A stretch of DNA of 64,000 nt from CAYLPJ01 sp964385465 (GCA_964385465.1 CAYLPJ010000036.1:1-64000), one strand, 5' to 3'. Counted from the first letter of the stretch, positions 37,355 through 46,620 are shown. Notes: generated by a model not told the origin, from the sequence alone. Numbers and translations: made by a program.

Positions 37355-38868
37355 CCCGCCGGACCACCCGACGTGCGTTTCTCAAGGCCGCCGGCATCGC
37401 GGCCGCCGGGGGGCACCTCGCCCTCGCCCCCCGTCCGGGCCCCGCCGCCCCCGACGAGGCGGGCAAGCGCCGCAACGTGCTGTTCCTCGCCGTCGACGAC
37501 CTCCGCCCGCAACTCGGCTGCTACGGGATGCAACAGGTCCGCTCGCCGAACATCGACGCCCTGGCGGCCTCGGGGACGCGGTTCGACCGCGCGTACTGCC
37601 AGCAGGCGATCTGCGCGCCCTCCCGGGCGAGCCTGCTGACGGGCCTGCGGCCGGACTCGACGGGCATCTACGGCCTGCGGACCCCGGTGCGGAAGGCCCT
37701 CCCCAAGGTGCTCACGCTGCCGCAGCGCTTCCGCGAGGCCGGCTACACCACGGTCTCGCTGGGCAAGATCTACCACCACCGCACGGACGACAAGCCGGGC
37801 TGGTCGCGCCCGCCGATCCGCGGCAGCGGCGAATGGAAGGGGCGGGGCTATCTCGACCCGGCCAGCCTGGCCGCCATGGCCGACGCCGACGCCGCCAAGC
37901 GCAAGGAGAAGGCCAGGCGGCCCAACCGGCGGGTGAAGCTGGGCATCGGCCCGGCGTTCGAGGGCGCGGACGTCCCCGACGAGGCCTACCCCGACGGCGT
38001 GAACACCGCCAAGGCCGTCGAGGCCCTGCGCGGCTTCGCCACGTCCGGCGAGCCGTTCTTCCTGGCCATGGGCTACTTCAAGCCGCACCTGCCCTTCAAT
38101 GCCCCGAAAAAGTACTGGGACCTCTACCCGGCCGAGGGCATCACGCTGCCGGCCAACGACACCCCGCCGAAGGGCGCCCCGTCGCTGGCGACCACCAACT
38201 GGGGCGAGCTCCGCCAGTACACGAACATCCCCCGCTCGGGCCCGTGCGACGAGGCCCTCTCGCGGGAGCTGATCCGCGGCTACTGCGCGTGCGTGACCTA
38301 CATCGACACGCTGATCGGGCGCCTGCTCGGCGAATTGAAGCGGCTCGGCCTGGCCGGGAACACCGTCATCGTCCTCTGGGGCGACCACGGCTGGAAGCTC
38401 GGCGAGTACGGCGACTGGTCCAAGCACACCAACTTCGAGCTCGACACCCACGTGCCGCTCATGCTGGCCGGCCCCGAACTGCCCGCCGGCCGGGCCACCG
38501 ACGCGCTGGTGGAGTTCGTGGACGTCTACCCCACGCTCTGCGAACTGTGCGGCCTGGACGTTCCCGCCCACTGCGAGGGCACGAGCCTCGTGCCCCTGCT
38601 GACCGACGCGAAGCGGCCCTGGAAGTCGGCCGCGTTCAGCCAGTACCCCCGCGGGCGGGTGATGGGCTACTCGATGCGGACGGACCGCTACCGGTACACC
38701 CGCTGGGAGGACCGGCGGACGAAGAAGGTCGCCGCCGTCGAGCTCTACGACCACCAGGCCGACCCGGGCGAGACCCGCAACCTCGCCGCCAACGCCGACA
38801 AGAAGCTCCTGGCGCGTCTCGACGCCCAACTCGACGCCGGATGGAAGGCCGCGAAACCCAAGGGCTAG
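37351..38868 (+). CDS. Tat-exported sulfatase (iduronate-2-sulfatase-like)
   Basis: 505 residues. The N-terminus MTRRTTRRAFLKAAGIAAAG is a twin-arginine signal. Active-site signature CAPSRASLLTG (Cys near 90, converted to formylglycine), with metal ligands in NVLFLAVDDLRPQLG (about 41-55) and LWGDHGWKLGEYG (about 341-353), and MRTDRYRYTRW near the end. Overall closest in layout to iduronate-2-sulfatase-type S1 sulfatases that act on sulfated polysaccharides. It needs a formylglycine-generating enzyme. Ribosome site AAAGGAG; ATG overlaps truD stop. Confidence 0.93.
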   Translation: MTRRTTRRAFLKAAGIAAAGGHLALAPRPGPAAPDEAGKRRNVLFLAVDDLRPQLGCYGMQQVRSPNIDALAASGTRFDRAYCQQAICAPSRASLLTGLRPDSTGIYGLRTPVRKALPKVLTLPQRFREAGYTTVSLGKIYHHRTDDKPGWSRPPIRGSGEWKGRGYLDPASLAAMADADAAKRKEKARRPNRRVKLGIGPAFEGADVPDEAYPDGVNTAKAVEALRGFATSGEPFFLAMGYFKPHLPFNAPKKYWDLYPAEGITLPANDTPPKGAPSLATTNWGELRQYTNIPRSGPCDEALSRELIRGYCACVTYIDTLIGRLLGELKRLGLAGNTVIVLWGDHGWKLGEYGDWSKHTNFELDTHVPLMLAGPELPAGRATDALVEFVDVYPTLCELCGLDVPAHCEGTSLVPLLTDAKRPWKSAAFSQYPRGRVMGYSMRTDRYRYTRWEDRRTKKVAAVELYDHQADPGETRNLAANADKKLLARLDAQLDAGWKAAKPKG

Positions 38869-38913
38869 CCGGAGAGCATCTGCCCTCCGCGGCGGCCGGG
38901 AGGAACCTTTGCA

Positions 38914-39456
38914 GTGGCGGGCCGGACGAACATCTCGCTGATCGGCATGCCCGGTGCGGGCAAGAGCACCGTCGGGGTGCTGCTGGCCAAGGCGACCGGG
39001 CGGCGGTTCCTGGACACCGACGTGGTCATCCAGGCGGCCGAGGGTCGCACGCTCCCGGAGATCATCGCCGCCGACGGCATGCCGGCGCTGCTGATGATCG
39101 AGGAGCGCCGCATCCGGTCGCTGGACGTCGAGCGCTGCGTGATCGCCACCGGCGGCAGCGCCGTCTACAGCGCCGACTCGATGCGACACCTTCAATCGCT
39201 CGGCCCGCTGGTCTACCTCCGCCTGCCCTACGACGTGCTCCGCCGCCGCGTGGGCAACATGGCCACCCGGGGCGTGGTCATGGGGCCGGGGGACACCTTC
39301 GCCGACCTCTACGCCAAACGCACGCCGCTGTACGAACGCTGGGCGGACCGCGCCGTCGACTGCGCCGGCCGCTCGCAGGATGAGATCGCCGCCGAGATCG
39401 CCCGCCTCGACGCCGCCCCGCCGGCCGAGAGCGGCACCGACAGGGAGACCGCATGA
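38914..39456 (+). CDS. aroK: Shikimate kinase
   Basis: 180 residues, GTG start with GGGAGGA upstream. P-loop SLIGMPGAGKSTVGVLLA (Walker A about 10-17), shikimate-binding FLDTDVVIQ (Asp about 34 and 36), the CVIATGGSAVYS glycine block (about 77-88) and the lid/adenine part ending KRTPLYERWADRAVD. It phosphorylates shikimate in aromatic amino-acid synthesis. The stop overlaps the following ATG by four bases. Confidence 0.9.
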   Translation: MAGRTNISLIGMPGAGKSTVGVLLAKATGRRFLDTDVVIQAAEGRTLPEIIAADGMPALLMIEERRIRSLDVERCVIATGGSAVYSADSMRHLQSLGPLVYLRLPYDVLRRRVGNMATRGVVMGPGDTFADLYAKRTPLYERWADRAVDCAGRSQDEIAAEIARLDAAPPAESGTDRETA

Positions 39457-40568
39457 TGGAACCGAGGCAGCGCCTTCTGGCCACGCTCGGCAACGAGCCC
39501 CACGACCGCGTGCCGCTCGTGCTGGAGGCCCTTCACTATCGCACCCGCGAGGAGATCGCCGCGCTCGATGACCCCGCCGCACGCGAGATCGCCGAACGCG
39601 TCTTCGACGAGAGCCACTACTCGGTCCACTGCGACACGGCCGGGAACCGCTACCTGATGACGCCCCGCCAGCGGATCCGGGAGGTCTCGCGGGAGGAGAC
39701 CGCCGAGGGCGTGGTGACCACGCGGGAGATCGACACGCCGCGCGGCCCGCTGACGGCGATCACCGGCTGGAACCCGACCACGACGCGGACGACGTGGACG
39801 ATCAAGTACCCCTGCGAGACGCTGGAGGACATCGAGAAGATCCGCTCGATCCCGTGGGAGACGCCGGCGGGCCTTGCGCCGCCTGAGCCGGAGCTGCCGG
39901 AGGACTTCGCGCGGCGCGGGATCGTCCGGGCGGGCGTGTCCTCGCCGTTCGTCTGCGTCGCCGGGATGATGCCCTACGAGTACTTCCTGGAGCTCTGCGC
40001 GACGCACCTCGATCTCATCGGCGAGCTCACGGACATCTGCCTGCGGCGCGTCCTGGCCACGCTGGAGATCGCCCTGTCCAACCGCCGCGTGGAGTACCTC
40101 TGGATGGGCGGCAGCGAGTGGGTCACCCCGCCGATGGGCTCGCCGAAGCTCTACGAGGCGCTCGTGCAGGAGCAGGAGCGGGCGGTCATCGAGCGCGCCC
40201 ACGAGGCCGGGGCCCTCGCCCACGTGCACTGCCACGGCAACGTCCGCACGACGCTGGAGCTGACGATCGAGCGCGGGGGCGACTTCCTCGAACCCATGGA
40301 GCCGCCGCCCGACGGCGACGTCACGCTGGCCGAGGCCAAACGGATCGCCGCCGGGCGGATCGCCCTCGGCGGCAACATCGAGAGCCGCATCCTCGAGAAC
40401 GAGTCCGTCGAGGCCACCGAAGCCGCCTGCCGCGCCGCCTTCGAGGGACCCAACGACCGGCTGGTCTTCCAGACCACCGCCGGGCCCATCGGCCGGTTCT
40501 GCCCCCGAATGCTCGCCAACTACCACCGCATGATCGATGTCTGGGAAGAGCTGTCGCCGCTGAGCTGA
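39453..40568 (+). CDS. URO-D superfamily protein (uroporphyrinogen decarboxylase/methyltransferase-like)
   Basis: 371 residues. It begins with the family's (R)QRLLATLGNEPHDRVP block and ends with VFQTTAGPIGRFCPRMLANYHRM, where URO-D relatives normally have the GC.. / P.......N...... region. Conserved His-Cys appears in AHVHCHGNVRTTLEL (about 250-264), GGDFLEPMEPPPDGD and ALGGNIESRIL. Planctomycetes carry many such paralogues, probably corrinoid methyltransferases or of unknown role; true heme synthesis HemE is less likely. Translationally coupled to aroK. Confidence 0.8.
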   Translation: MMEPRQRLLATLGNEPHDRVPLVLEALHYRTREEIAALDDPAAREIAERVFDESHYSVHCDTAGNRYLMTPRQRIREVSREETAEGVVTTREIDTPRGPLTAITGWNPTTTRTTWTIKYPCETLEDIEKIRSIPWETPAGLAPPEPELPEDFARRGIVRAGVSSPFVCVAGMMPYEYFLELCATHLDLIGELTDICLRRVLATLEIALSNRRVEYLWMGGSEWVTPPMGSPKLYEALVQEQERAVIERAHEAGALAHVHCHGNVRTTLELTIERGGDFLEPMEPPPDGDVTLAEAKRIAAGRIALGGNIESRILENESVEATEAACRAAFEGPNDRLVFQTTAGPIGRFCPRMLANYHRMIDVWEELSPLS

Positions 40569-40643
40569 CCCCCAGCCTGCCGGCCCGCCGGCCTATACTG
40601 GCGCGTACGCACGCCACACCACAACACACGCGAGGCATGGACC

Positions 40644-41558
40644 ATGAAAATGAAGCGACGCGATTTCCTCGCCGCCGCGGCCGTCGGTGCCGGCGGGGCC
40701 GTGATGGGGCTCGACGCGCTGGCCCCCGCCGCCGAGGCCGGCAAGACGTTCGATCCCTACGAGCCCGTGCCCCTGGGCAAGACCGGCCTGAAGCTCTCCC
40801 GCGTGGGCCTGGGCACGGGCATGCGCGGCGGGATGCGGCGGAGCAACCAGACGCGCCTGGGCAAGAAGCGTTTCGACGCCCTCATCCGCGGCGCCCACGA
40901 GCGCGGCGTGCGATGGTACGACCTGGCGGACCTGTACGGCTCGCACGAGTTCTTCGCGACGTCGCTGAAGGGCATTCCCCGCCAGAAGTACGTGATCGTC
41001 AGCAAGATCTGGTGGCGGCCGCGGGGGCTGCCCGAGAAGGCCCGCCCGGACGCCGACGTGGTGGTGCGCCGGTTCCTCAAGGAGCTCAAGACCGACTACA
41101 TCGACCTGGTGCTGCTGCACTGCGTGACCTCGCCGAAATGGCCCGAGCAGCTCCGCGAGCAGATGGACATCCTGGCCGAGCTGAAGCGCAAGGAGGTCAT
41201 CCGCGCCCACGGCGTGTCCTGCCATTCCCTGCCTGCCCTGGCGGCGTGCATCGACGAGCCGTGGGTGGATTCGGTCCACGCGCGGATCAACCCCTACGGC
41301 GTGCGGATGGACGACAAGCCGGAGAAGGTCGCCCCGGTGCTCCGGCGGATCCACGACAGCGGCAAGGGCGTGGTGGGCATGAAGATCATCGGCGAGGGCA
41401 AGTTCGCCAAGTCGCCGCAGGCCCGCAGCAAGTCGGTCGAGTACAGCCTCGGCCTCGGCTGCGTCGACACGCTGCTGGTCGGCTTCGAGAAGACGGCCCA
41501 GATCGACGACGTTGCCGGACGCATCCGGGACGTGCCCCGCTCGGCCAACGCGGGATAG
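40644..41558 (+). CDS. Aldo/keto reductase with Tat signal
   Basis: 304 residues. MKMKRRDFLAAAAVGAGGA is a twin-arginine-type signal. The AKR core starts at PVPLGKTGLKLSRVGLGTGM; the catalytic tetrad is represented by Asp and Tyr in WYDLADLYG (about 90-98), Lys in IVSKIWW (about 117) and His in LVLLHCVTS (about 155). NADPH- or NADH-dependent carbonyl/sugar reductases of this exported type are common in planctomycetes. A TATACT hexamer lies about 55 bases upstream and the ribosome site is GAGGC. Confidence 0.88.
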   Translation: MKMKRRDFLAAAAVGAGGAVMGLDALAPAAEAGKTFDPYEPVPLGKTGLKLSRVGLGTGMRGGMRRSNQTRLGKKRFDALIRGAHERGVRWYDLADLYGSHEFFATSLKGIPRQKYVIVSKIWWRPRGLPEKARPDADVVVRRFLKELKTDYIDLVLLHCVTSPKWPEQLREQMDILAELKRKEVIRAHGVSCHSLPALAACIDEPWVDSVHARINPYGVRMDDKPEKVAPVLRRIHDSGKGVVGMKIIGEGKFAKSPQARSKSVEYSLGLGCVDTLLVGFEKTAQIDDVAGRIRDVPRSANAG

Positions 41559-41665
41559 CGGGCACCCACGCCGCGATTCGCCGTCGGGCATTCGCTGTCG
41601 GCAGGAAGCGCCGCGGGGGCCGGTGGATTCTCGCGCTTGGCGGGATTCTCCGGGGTTGAAGGGGT

Positions 41666-44600
41666 ATGCAGCTTCCGCGAAACGCAGCGATGGTCGCCCT
41701 TGTGGCGTTGGCGGCGGGCCCCGTGCTTGCCGACGGTACCCCCCCGGCCGCCGACACCCGCGCGCTGCGGGGGGCCATCGAGGACCTGTCCGCGACGTTC
41801 GGGGCCGGATACCCGCGCGGGGCGGCGTTCCTGCGCCGGCTGGGTGAGATCGAGCGCGACGGCGCCGGCGCGGCCGGCGGGGGCTTCGCGGCCCTGAAGC
41901 GCGAGGCGCTGCTGGCCAACCCGCTGCTGGACTTTGGGCGGCTGCTGGTGGTCCGCAGGCCGGCCACGGCGCCGCGGCTGGGCCTGCCGGCCAACTGGCA
42001 GGGCAACTCGTCCCTGCCGGGCAAGGGCTACGACGACGCGATCGCCGTCGTCTCCAACTTCGGCCCCAAGGCGAAGCTCGCCACGGTCTACGCGCCCGGC
42101 AAGCGGTTCGTCGGCGACGTGGACCTGCACTTCGACGCCGACCGCCTGCTGTTCTCCATGCGCGACGCCCGGCGGCGATGGGGCGTCTGGGAGCTCGCCC
42201 TCGACGACTCCGGCCGCCGCGCCGGCGAGCCGAAGCGCCTCACCCCCGCCGACCACGACGACGTGGACCACTACGACGGCTGCTACCTCCCCGACGGGCG
42301 GATCGTGTTCTCCTCGACGGCCTGCATGACCGGCGTGCCCTGCGTCCGCGGGTCCAGCCACGTGGCGAACCTGTACCTGCTGGACCCCGCCTCGGGTGCC
42401 GTCCGCCGGCTGTGCTTCGACCAGGACCACAACTGGTGCCCCACCGTCCTGCCCACCGGGCGGGTGCTGTACACGCGGTGGGAGTACTGCGACATCCCCC
42501 ACGCCTTCAGCCGCATCCTCTTCCACATGAACCCCGACGGCACCGGGCAGATGGAGTACTACGGCAGCAACTCCTACTGGCCGAACTCGATCTTCTACGC
42601 CCGCCCCGTCCCCGGCTCGAGGGGGATGTTCGCGGGGATCGTCACCGGGCACCACGGCGTGGCCCGGGTGGGTGAGCTGGTGCTGTTCGACACCGCCCGC
42701 GGGCGGCGCGAGGCCGAGGGGGCCGTCCGGCGGATCCCCCACGCCGGCCAGCCGGTCCGGCCCGTGCTGCTCGACCGCCTCGTGGACAAGAGCTGGCCGA
42801 AGTTCCTCCACCCCTGGCCGCTGAGCGCGAAGTACGTCCTGGCCGCCATGCAGTCGCGCCCCCGGGCGCCGTGGCGGATCGTGCTGGCCGACGCGTTCGA
42901 CAACGTCGTCCCGCTGGCCGAGGCGCCGGGGCAGGCCCTGCTCGAGCCGATCCCCCTGGCACCGCGTTCGCGCCCGCCGGTCCGCCCCGACCTGGCGGAC
43001 CCGGCGCGCGACGACGCGACGGTCTACCTCGTGGACGTCCACGCCGGGCCGGGCCTCGCCGGCGTGCCCCGGGGGACCGTCCGCTCGCTCCGCGTGTTCA
43101 CCTACCACTACGCCTACCGCGGCGTGGGAGGCCAGCAGGACCGCGTCGGGCTCGACGGGCCTTGGGATATCAAACGCATCCTCGGCACGGTGCCGGTGCG
43201 GGCCGACGGCTCGGCCTGCTTCCGCGTGCCGGCCAACACGCCGATCTCGCTCCAGCCGCTGGACGATCGCGGCCAGGCCGTCCAGCGGATGCGGAGCTGG
43301 TTCACCGCGATGGGCGGCGAGGCGGTGACGTGCGTCGGCTGCCACGAGCCGCAGGCCGAGGCCCCGCCGGCGACGCCGACGCTGTCCGCCCTGGCCGACG
43401 AGCCGGCGGAGATCGCCCCCTGGTATGGCCCGCCGCGCGGCTTCGACTTCCGCCGCGAGGTCCAGCCCGTGCTCGACCGCTACTGCATCGGCTGCCACTG
43501 CCCCGCCGGCCCGGCAAAGGCGATCGACCTGACCGACCGCCCGGACGTCGTCGCCCACCCGATCCGGCGCCAGCACGGCATGGGGAGGTTCAGCCCGTCG
43601 TACATCGCCCTGCGGCGGTTCGTGCGGGCCCCGACGATCGAGAGCGACCTGCACATGCTCCCGGCGTGGGAGTTCCACGCCGAGTCCACCAAGCTGGTGC
43701 AGATGCTCCGCAAGGGCCACCGCGGCGTGCGGCTGTGCGACGAGGCCTGGGACCGGCTGATCACATGGATCGACCTCCACGCGCCCGCCCACGGGACGTG
43801 GCAGGAAACGGTCGGGGCGAAGCGCCTGGCCGACCAGCGCCGGCGCCGCCGCGAGATGAACCGCCTGTATGCCGGCTTCGACCGCGACGACGACGCCATC
43901 GTGGACAACAGCCGCTGGGTCTTCGGCGGTCAGTGGCAGAAGCACCGCCGCCCCGCCGAAGTGCCGGACGCGCCGCGGGCTCCCGTTGCGGCGGAACGCC
44001 CGACCGGGGCGAGCGCCTCCCAACCGCCGCACGATACCCCTGCCGACCTGCCCCGCCGCACGATCGACCTCGGCGGCGGCGTGCGGATGGCGCTGGTCCG
44101 CATCCCGGCCGGAACGTTCCGGATGGGCGATCCCGCCGGGCACGCCGACGAGCGGCCGGTGCGGCGCGTGCGGATCGACCGGGCGTTCTGGATCGGCGCG
44201 TGCGAGGTCACCAACGCGCAGTTCCGGCGGTTCGACGCGTCGCACGACAGCCGGCTGGAGCACGGGCACTTCCTCCAGTTCAGCGTCCGCGAGCGCGGCT
44301 GGCCCCTGAACGAGCCGAACCAGCCGGTGGTTCGGGTTTCCTGGCACCAGGCGCGGGCGTTCTGCCGGTGGCTGGCCGAGCGGACCGGCGAACGGTTCGA
44401 CCTGCCCACCGAGCCCCGATGGGAGTACGCCTGCCGGGCCGGGACCACCACGCCGCTGAGCTACGGCGGCGTCGGCGACGACCACGCCGCCTTCGCCAAC
44501 CTCGCCGACGCCCGGGTCAAGCGGATGGACAAGCTCGGCTGGAACCTGCCCTACGCAGCCATCCCGCCGTGGCACCCGACGGACGGGCGGTTCGACGACG

Positions 44601-44839
44601 GCCGCCGCGTCTCGGCGCCGGTGGGCTCCTACCGCCCGAACGCGTGGGGGCTGTTCGACATGCACGGCAACGTGTGCGAGTGGACGCTGGGCGAGGCGGG
44701 CACGGGGCGCCGGGTGGTCCGAGGCGGGTCGTGGTACGACCGCCCGAAACGGGCCCGGTCGGCATGGCGCCTCAGCTACCGCGCGGCCCAGACGGTGTAC
44801 GACGTGGGCTTCCGCGTGGCGTGTCCCGTGGAACCGTGA
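41666..44839 (+). CDS. Hydrazine-synthase-alpha-like / cytochrome / formylglycine-enzyme-like fusion
   Basis: 1057 residues with signal peptide (MQLPRNAAMVALVALAAGPVLA). Residues about 130-540 resemble the WD40-like middle domain of hydrazine synthase alpha proteins (LPDGRIVFSSTACMTGVPC, VLPTGRVLYTRWEYCD, IPHAGQPVRPV). Two haem-c motifs follow: CVGCH (about 555-559) and CIGCH (about 606-610), the latter in a PSCyt1-type REVQPVLDRYCIGCH. From about 795 to the end there is a SUMF1/FGE-type domain (VRIPAGTFRMGDPAGHADERPV, GEVTNAQF-like CEVTNAQFRRF, FDMHGNVCEW, RVVRGGSWYD). Exported, probably periplasmic. True hydrazine synthase is not implied; such proteins are common in non-anammox planctomycetes. 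Ribosome site AAGGGG. Confidence 0.85.
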   Translation: MQLPRNAAMVALVALAAGPVLADGTPPAADTRALRGAIEDLSATFGAGYPRGAAFLRRLGEIERDGAGAAGGGFAALKREALLANPLLDFGRLLVVRRPATAPRLGLPANWQGNSSLPGKGYDDAIAVVSNFGPKAKLATVYAPGKRFVGDVDLHFDADRLLFSMRDARRRWGVWELALDDSGRRAGEPKRLTPADHDDVDHYDGCYLPDGRIVFSSTACMTGVPCVRGSSHVANLYLLDPASGAVRRLCFDQDHNWCPTVLPTGRVLYTRWEYCDIPHAFSRILFHMNPDGTGQMEYYGSNSYWPNSIFYARPVPGSRGMFAGIVTGHHGVARVGELVLFDTARGRREAEGAVRRIPHAGQPVRPVLLDRLVDKSWPKFLHPWPLSAKYVLAAMQSRPRAPWRIVLADAFDNVVPLAEAPGQALLEPIPLAPRSRPPVRPDLADPARDDATVYLVDVHAGPGLAGVPRGTVRSLRVFTYHYAYRGVGGQQDRVGLDGPWDIKRILGTVPVRADGSACFRVPANTPISLQPLDDRGQAVQRMRSWFTAMGGEAVTCVGCHEPQAEAPPATPTLSALADEPAEIAPWYGPPRGFDFRREVQPVLDRYCIGCHCPAGPAKAIDLTDRPDVVAHPIRRQHGMGRFSPSYIALRRFVRAPTIESDLHMLPAWEFHAESTKLVQMLRKGHRGVRLCDEAWDRLITWIDLHAPAHGTWQETVGAKRLADQRRRRREMNRLYAGFDRDDDAIVDNSRWVFGGQWQKHRRPAEVPDAPRAPVAAERPTGASASQPPHDTPADLPRRTIDLGGGVRMALVRIPAGTFRMGDPAGHADERPVRRVRIDRAFWIGACEVTNAQFRRFDASHDSRLEHGHFLQFSVRERGWPLNEPNQPVVRVSWHQARAFCRWLAERTGERFDLPTEPRWEYACRAGTTTPLSYGGVGDDHAAFANLADARVKRMDKLGWNLPYAAIPPWHPTDGRFDDGRRVSAPVGSYRPNAWGLFDMHGNVCEWTLGEAGTGRRVVRGGSWYDRPKRARSAWRLSYRAAQTVYDVGFRVACPVEP

Positions 44840-44847
44840 GGCCGCGG

Positions 44848-44883
44848 GACCGGGTTGCCGTGCGACCGGATTGCCGCAGGAGC
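44848..44883. repeat. Two tandem GACCGG(G/A)TTGCCG units
   Basis: GACCGGGTTGCCG (44848-44860) is followed directly by TGC and GACCGGATTGCCG (44864-44876). The 19-mer ACCGGATTGCCGCAGGAGC here (44865-44883) is identical to 21519-21537. The block lies between convergent genes (the fusion protein and hydF) and can form GGCCGCG...CGCGGCC pairing across it. Confidence 0.65.
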
Positions 44884-44896
44884 GCCGCGCGGCCGG

Positions 44897-46120
44897 TCAG
44901 CCGTTCCGGTAGGCCTCCAGCGCATCGGGGAACGGGCCGAGGGCGCGTTCGAAGATGCCGAGGCTGTAGGCGATGGTCAGGCCGTAGTTGGTGATCGGCA
45001 CGCCGGCGCGGCGGCATCGTGCGATGCGGCTGAGCACTTCCCGGCGGTTCCACATGCACGCGCCGCAGTGCACCACCAGGCGGTAGTCGGCGAGGTCCTC
45101 GGGGAAGTCATGCCCCTGCGTGTGCGTGAAGTGCAACTGCCCCCCGACGTACTGCCGCAGCCACCGCGGGATCTTCACCCGCCCGATGTCCTCGCCGATG
45201 GGGTGGTGCGAGCACGCCTCGGCCACGAGCACGCGGTCGCCGGCGGCCAGCGCGTCGATGGCCTTGGCGCCGGCGACGAACGTCGCCAGGTCCCCCTTGA
45301 ACCGGGCGAACAGCACCGAGAAGCTGGTCATGGGCACGTCCGGTGGGGTGTCGCCGGCGACCTTCAGGAACGCCTGGCTGTCGGTGACGACCAGGCTCGG
45401 GGGCGTGCGGAGGTTCTCCAGCGCCGCACGGAGCTCCCGCTCCTTGACCACCATGCAGCAGGCGTCGTTGTCCAGGGCGTCGCGGATCGACTGCACCTGC
45501 GGGAGGATCAGCCGGCCCTTGGGGGCCTCCAGGTCGATCGGGACGACCAGCACGACCAGCCCGCCGGCCGGCAGAAGGTCGCCGAGGATCGTCGGCGCGC
45601 GGAGGAACTCCTCCGGGGCCGAGCGGATCAGCGCCTCCCGCAGCTCGCCCGCGCCCCGCCCGGCGCTGGCGACGGCCTCGATGACCGGGACCTCCGCCTC
45701 GCCCAGCCGGGCCAGAATCTCCGCCGAGGGGGCGGCGAGGTCGCGCTTGTTCATCACGGCGATGACGGGCACGTCGCGGCTGCGCAGCTCGGCGAGGACG
45801 GCGTCCTCGAACTCGCCCCATCGCCCGGCCTCGGCGACGATGACGCCGAGGTCGGTGCGGTCGAAGACCTGCCTCGTCCGCCCGACGCGCTGCCGGCCGA
45901 GGTCGCCGACGTCGTCGATCCCCGCGGTGTCGATGAACAGCACCGGGCCCAGCGGCAGCAGCTCCATGGGCTTCTCGACGGGGTCGGTGGTCGTCCCGGC
46001 CACGTCGGAGACGATCGACACCGCCTGCCGCGTGACGGCGTTGAGCAACGAGCTCTTGCCCACGTTCCGCCGCCCGAACAGCCCGATGTGAAGCCGGAAC
46101 CCCTTAGGCGTCTTCCGCAT
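44897..46120 (-). CDS. hydF: [FeFe]-hydrogenase maturation GTPase HydF
   Basis: 407 residues. GTPase domain: GLFGRRNVGKSSLLNA (G1, about 12-27), VAGTTTDPVEKPM (G2), DTAGIDD (G3), MNKRDL (G4). A dimerisation domain follows, then the cluster domain with the HydF hallmark EACSHHPIGEDIG (about 302-314) and VHCGACMWNRRE (about 353-364), the CxH...HCxxC ligands of the [4Fe-4S] cluster. HydF is the scaffold that builds the 2Fe subcluster and inserts it into HydA. Start ATG 46120 has GGAGG 6 bases upstream. It is the last gene of the hydrogenase run, separated from aspA by a toxin-antitoxin remnant on the other strand. Confidence 0.95.
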   Translation of the reverse strand: MRKTPKGFRLHIGLFGRRNVGKSSLLNAVTRQAVSIVSDVAGTTTDPVEKPMELLPLGPVLFIDTAGIDDVGDLGRQRVGRTRQVFDRTDLGVIVAEAGRWGEFEDAVLAELRSRDVPVIAVMNKRDLAAPSAEILARLGEAEVPVIEAVASAGRGAGELREALIRSAPEEFLRAPTILGDLLPAGGLVVLVVPIDLEAPKGRLILPQVQSIRDALDNDACCMVVKERELRAALENLRTPPSLVVTDSQAFLKVAGDTPPDVPMTSFSVLFARFKGDLATFVAGAKAIDALAAGDRVLVAEACSHHPIGEDIGRVKIPRWLRQYVGGQLHFTHTQGHDFPEDLADYRLVVHCGACMWNRREVLSRIARCRRAGVPITNYGLTIAYSLGIFERALGPFPDALEAYRNG

Positions 46121-46158
46121 GGCGCACCTCCCGTTGCCGCGCCGCCTGTCCCCCGCGT

Positions 46159-46422
46159 TTGCTGCTGGCGGATTGCCGGCCGCGCCGCACACTGACAGGC
46201 GGTGACGCGGTAAAGACGGTCAATGGAAAGTTCGACGGCCGGCATCCGACGCTGGACGAGGACGTGCACGTCGAGGGCGAAGTGCCCGTGCTCGTCACGT
46301 TTCCCGAGTTGCCCGACGAGCAGGACTGGGAGGAGTTTCTCGGGTCCGGGCCGGTCCGGGACGACGAGGAGATCGCGGTCCTCGAAGAGGCCATCAGGTA
46401 TACGCGGCGATGGCGGAGTTGA
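46159..46422 (+). CDS. Antitoxin-like small protein (DUF104/AF2212-type), start uncertain
   Basis: The core reads VKTVNGKFDGRHPTLDEDVH then EVPVLVTFPELPDEQDWEEF and ends AIRYTRRWRS. It resembles DUF104-type antitoxins (KTI...FDG....EPVDLPEG..V.V). No ATG or GTG precedes the core in frame; TTG at 46159 is the only start candidate and lacks a ribosome site. The likely natural start (just before KTV) reads GTA, so the gene may be disabled. The next frame is a broken PIN toxin, overlapping by 13 bases, as expected of a toxin-antitoxin pair. Confidence 0.4.
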   Translation: MLLADCRPRRTLTGGDAVKTVNGKFDGRHPTLDEDVHVEGEVPVLVTFPELPDEQDWEEFLGSGPVRDDEEIAVLEEAIRYTRRWRS

Positions 46423-46620
46423 TGCGCGGCATCTCCGTGCTGCCCTTTGACGCCGAGGGCGCCGAAGTCGCCGGCGCCATCTACCGGGACCTCCGCCTCA
46501 AGAGCCAGCTCATCGGGACACCTGAACTGATGATCGCGGCGACGGCGGTCGCGAACGACCTGCCCCTGGCTGTGCTCGACCATGGCCATTTCTCACGCGT
46601 CCCCGGTCTGCGGCTGCTCG
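46410..46620 (+). pseudogene. VapC-type PIN toxin, C-terminal fragment
   Basis: It reads GISVLPFDAEGAEVAGAIYR, then QLIGTPELMIAATAVANDLP and DHGHFSRVPGLRLL. This is the second half of a VapC PIN domain (VLPFD..AA..AG.I...L...G..IG..DLLIAA.AL......T.N..HF.RVPGL). The N-terminal half with the first catalytic Asp (LLDT..L) is missing, and the acid normally in IGxxDLLIAA is Glu here. Past VPGLRLL the frame continues as antisense of aspA. A dead toxin gene sitting between aspA and hydF on the opposite strand. Confidence 0.65.

Noticed and set aside
39453..40568. HemE, heme-synthesis uroporphyrinogen decarboxylase
   Set aside because: Sequence is a distant URO-D superfamily member with a His-Cys-His motif, more like corrinoid methyltransferase relatives; no heme genes nearby.
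41666..44839. True hydrazine synthase (anammox)
   Set aside because: No HzsB/C or other anammox genes; the fusion with an FGE-like domain and the context fit the generic planctomycete paralogues.
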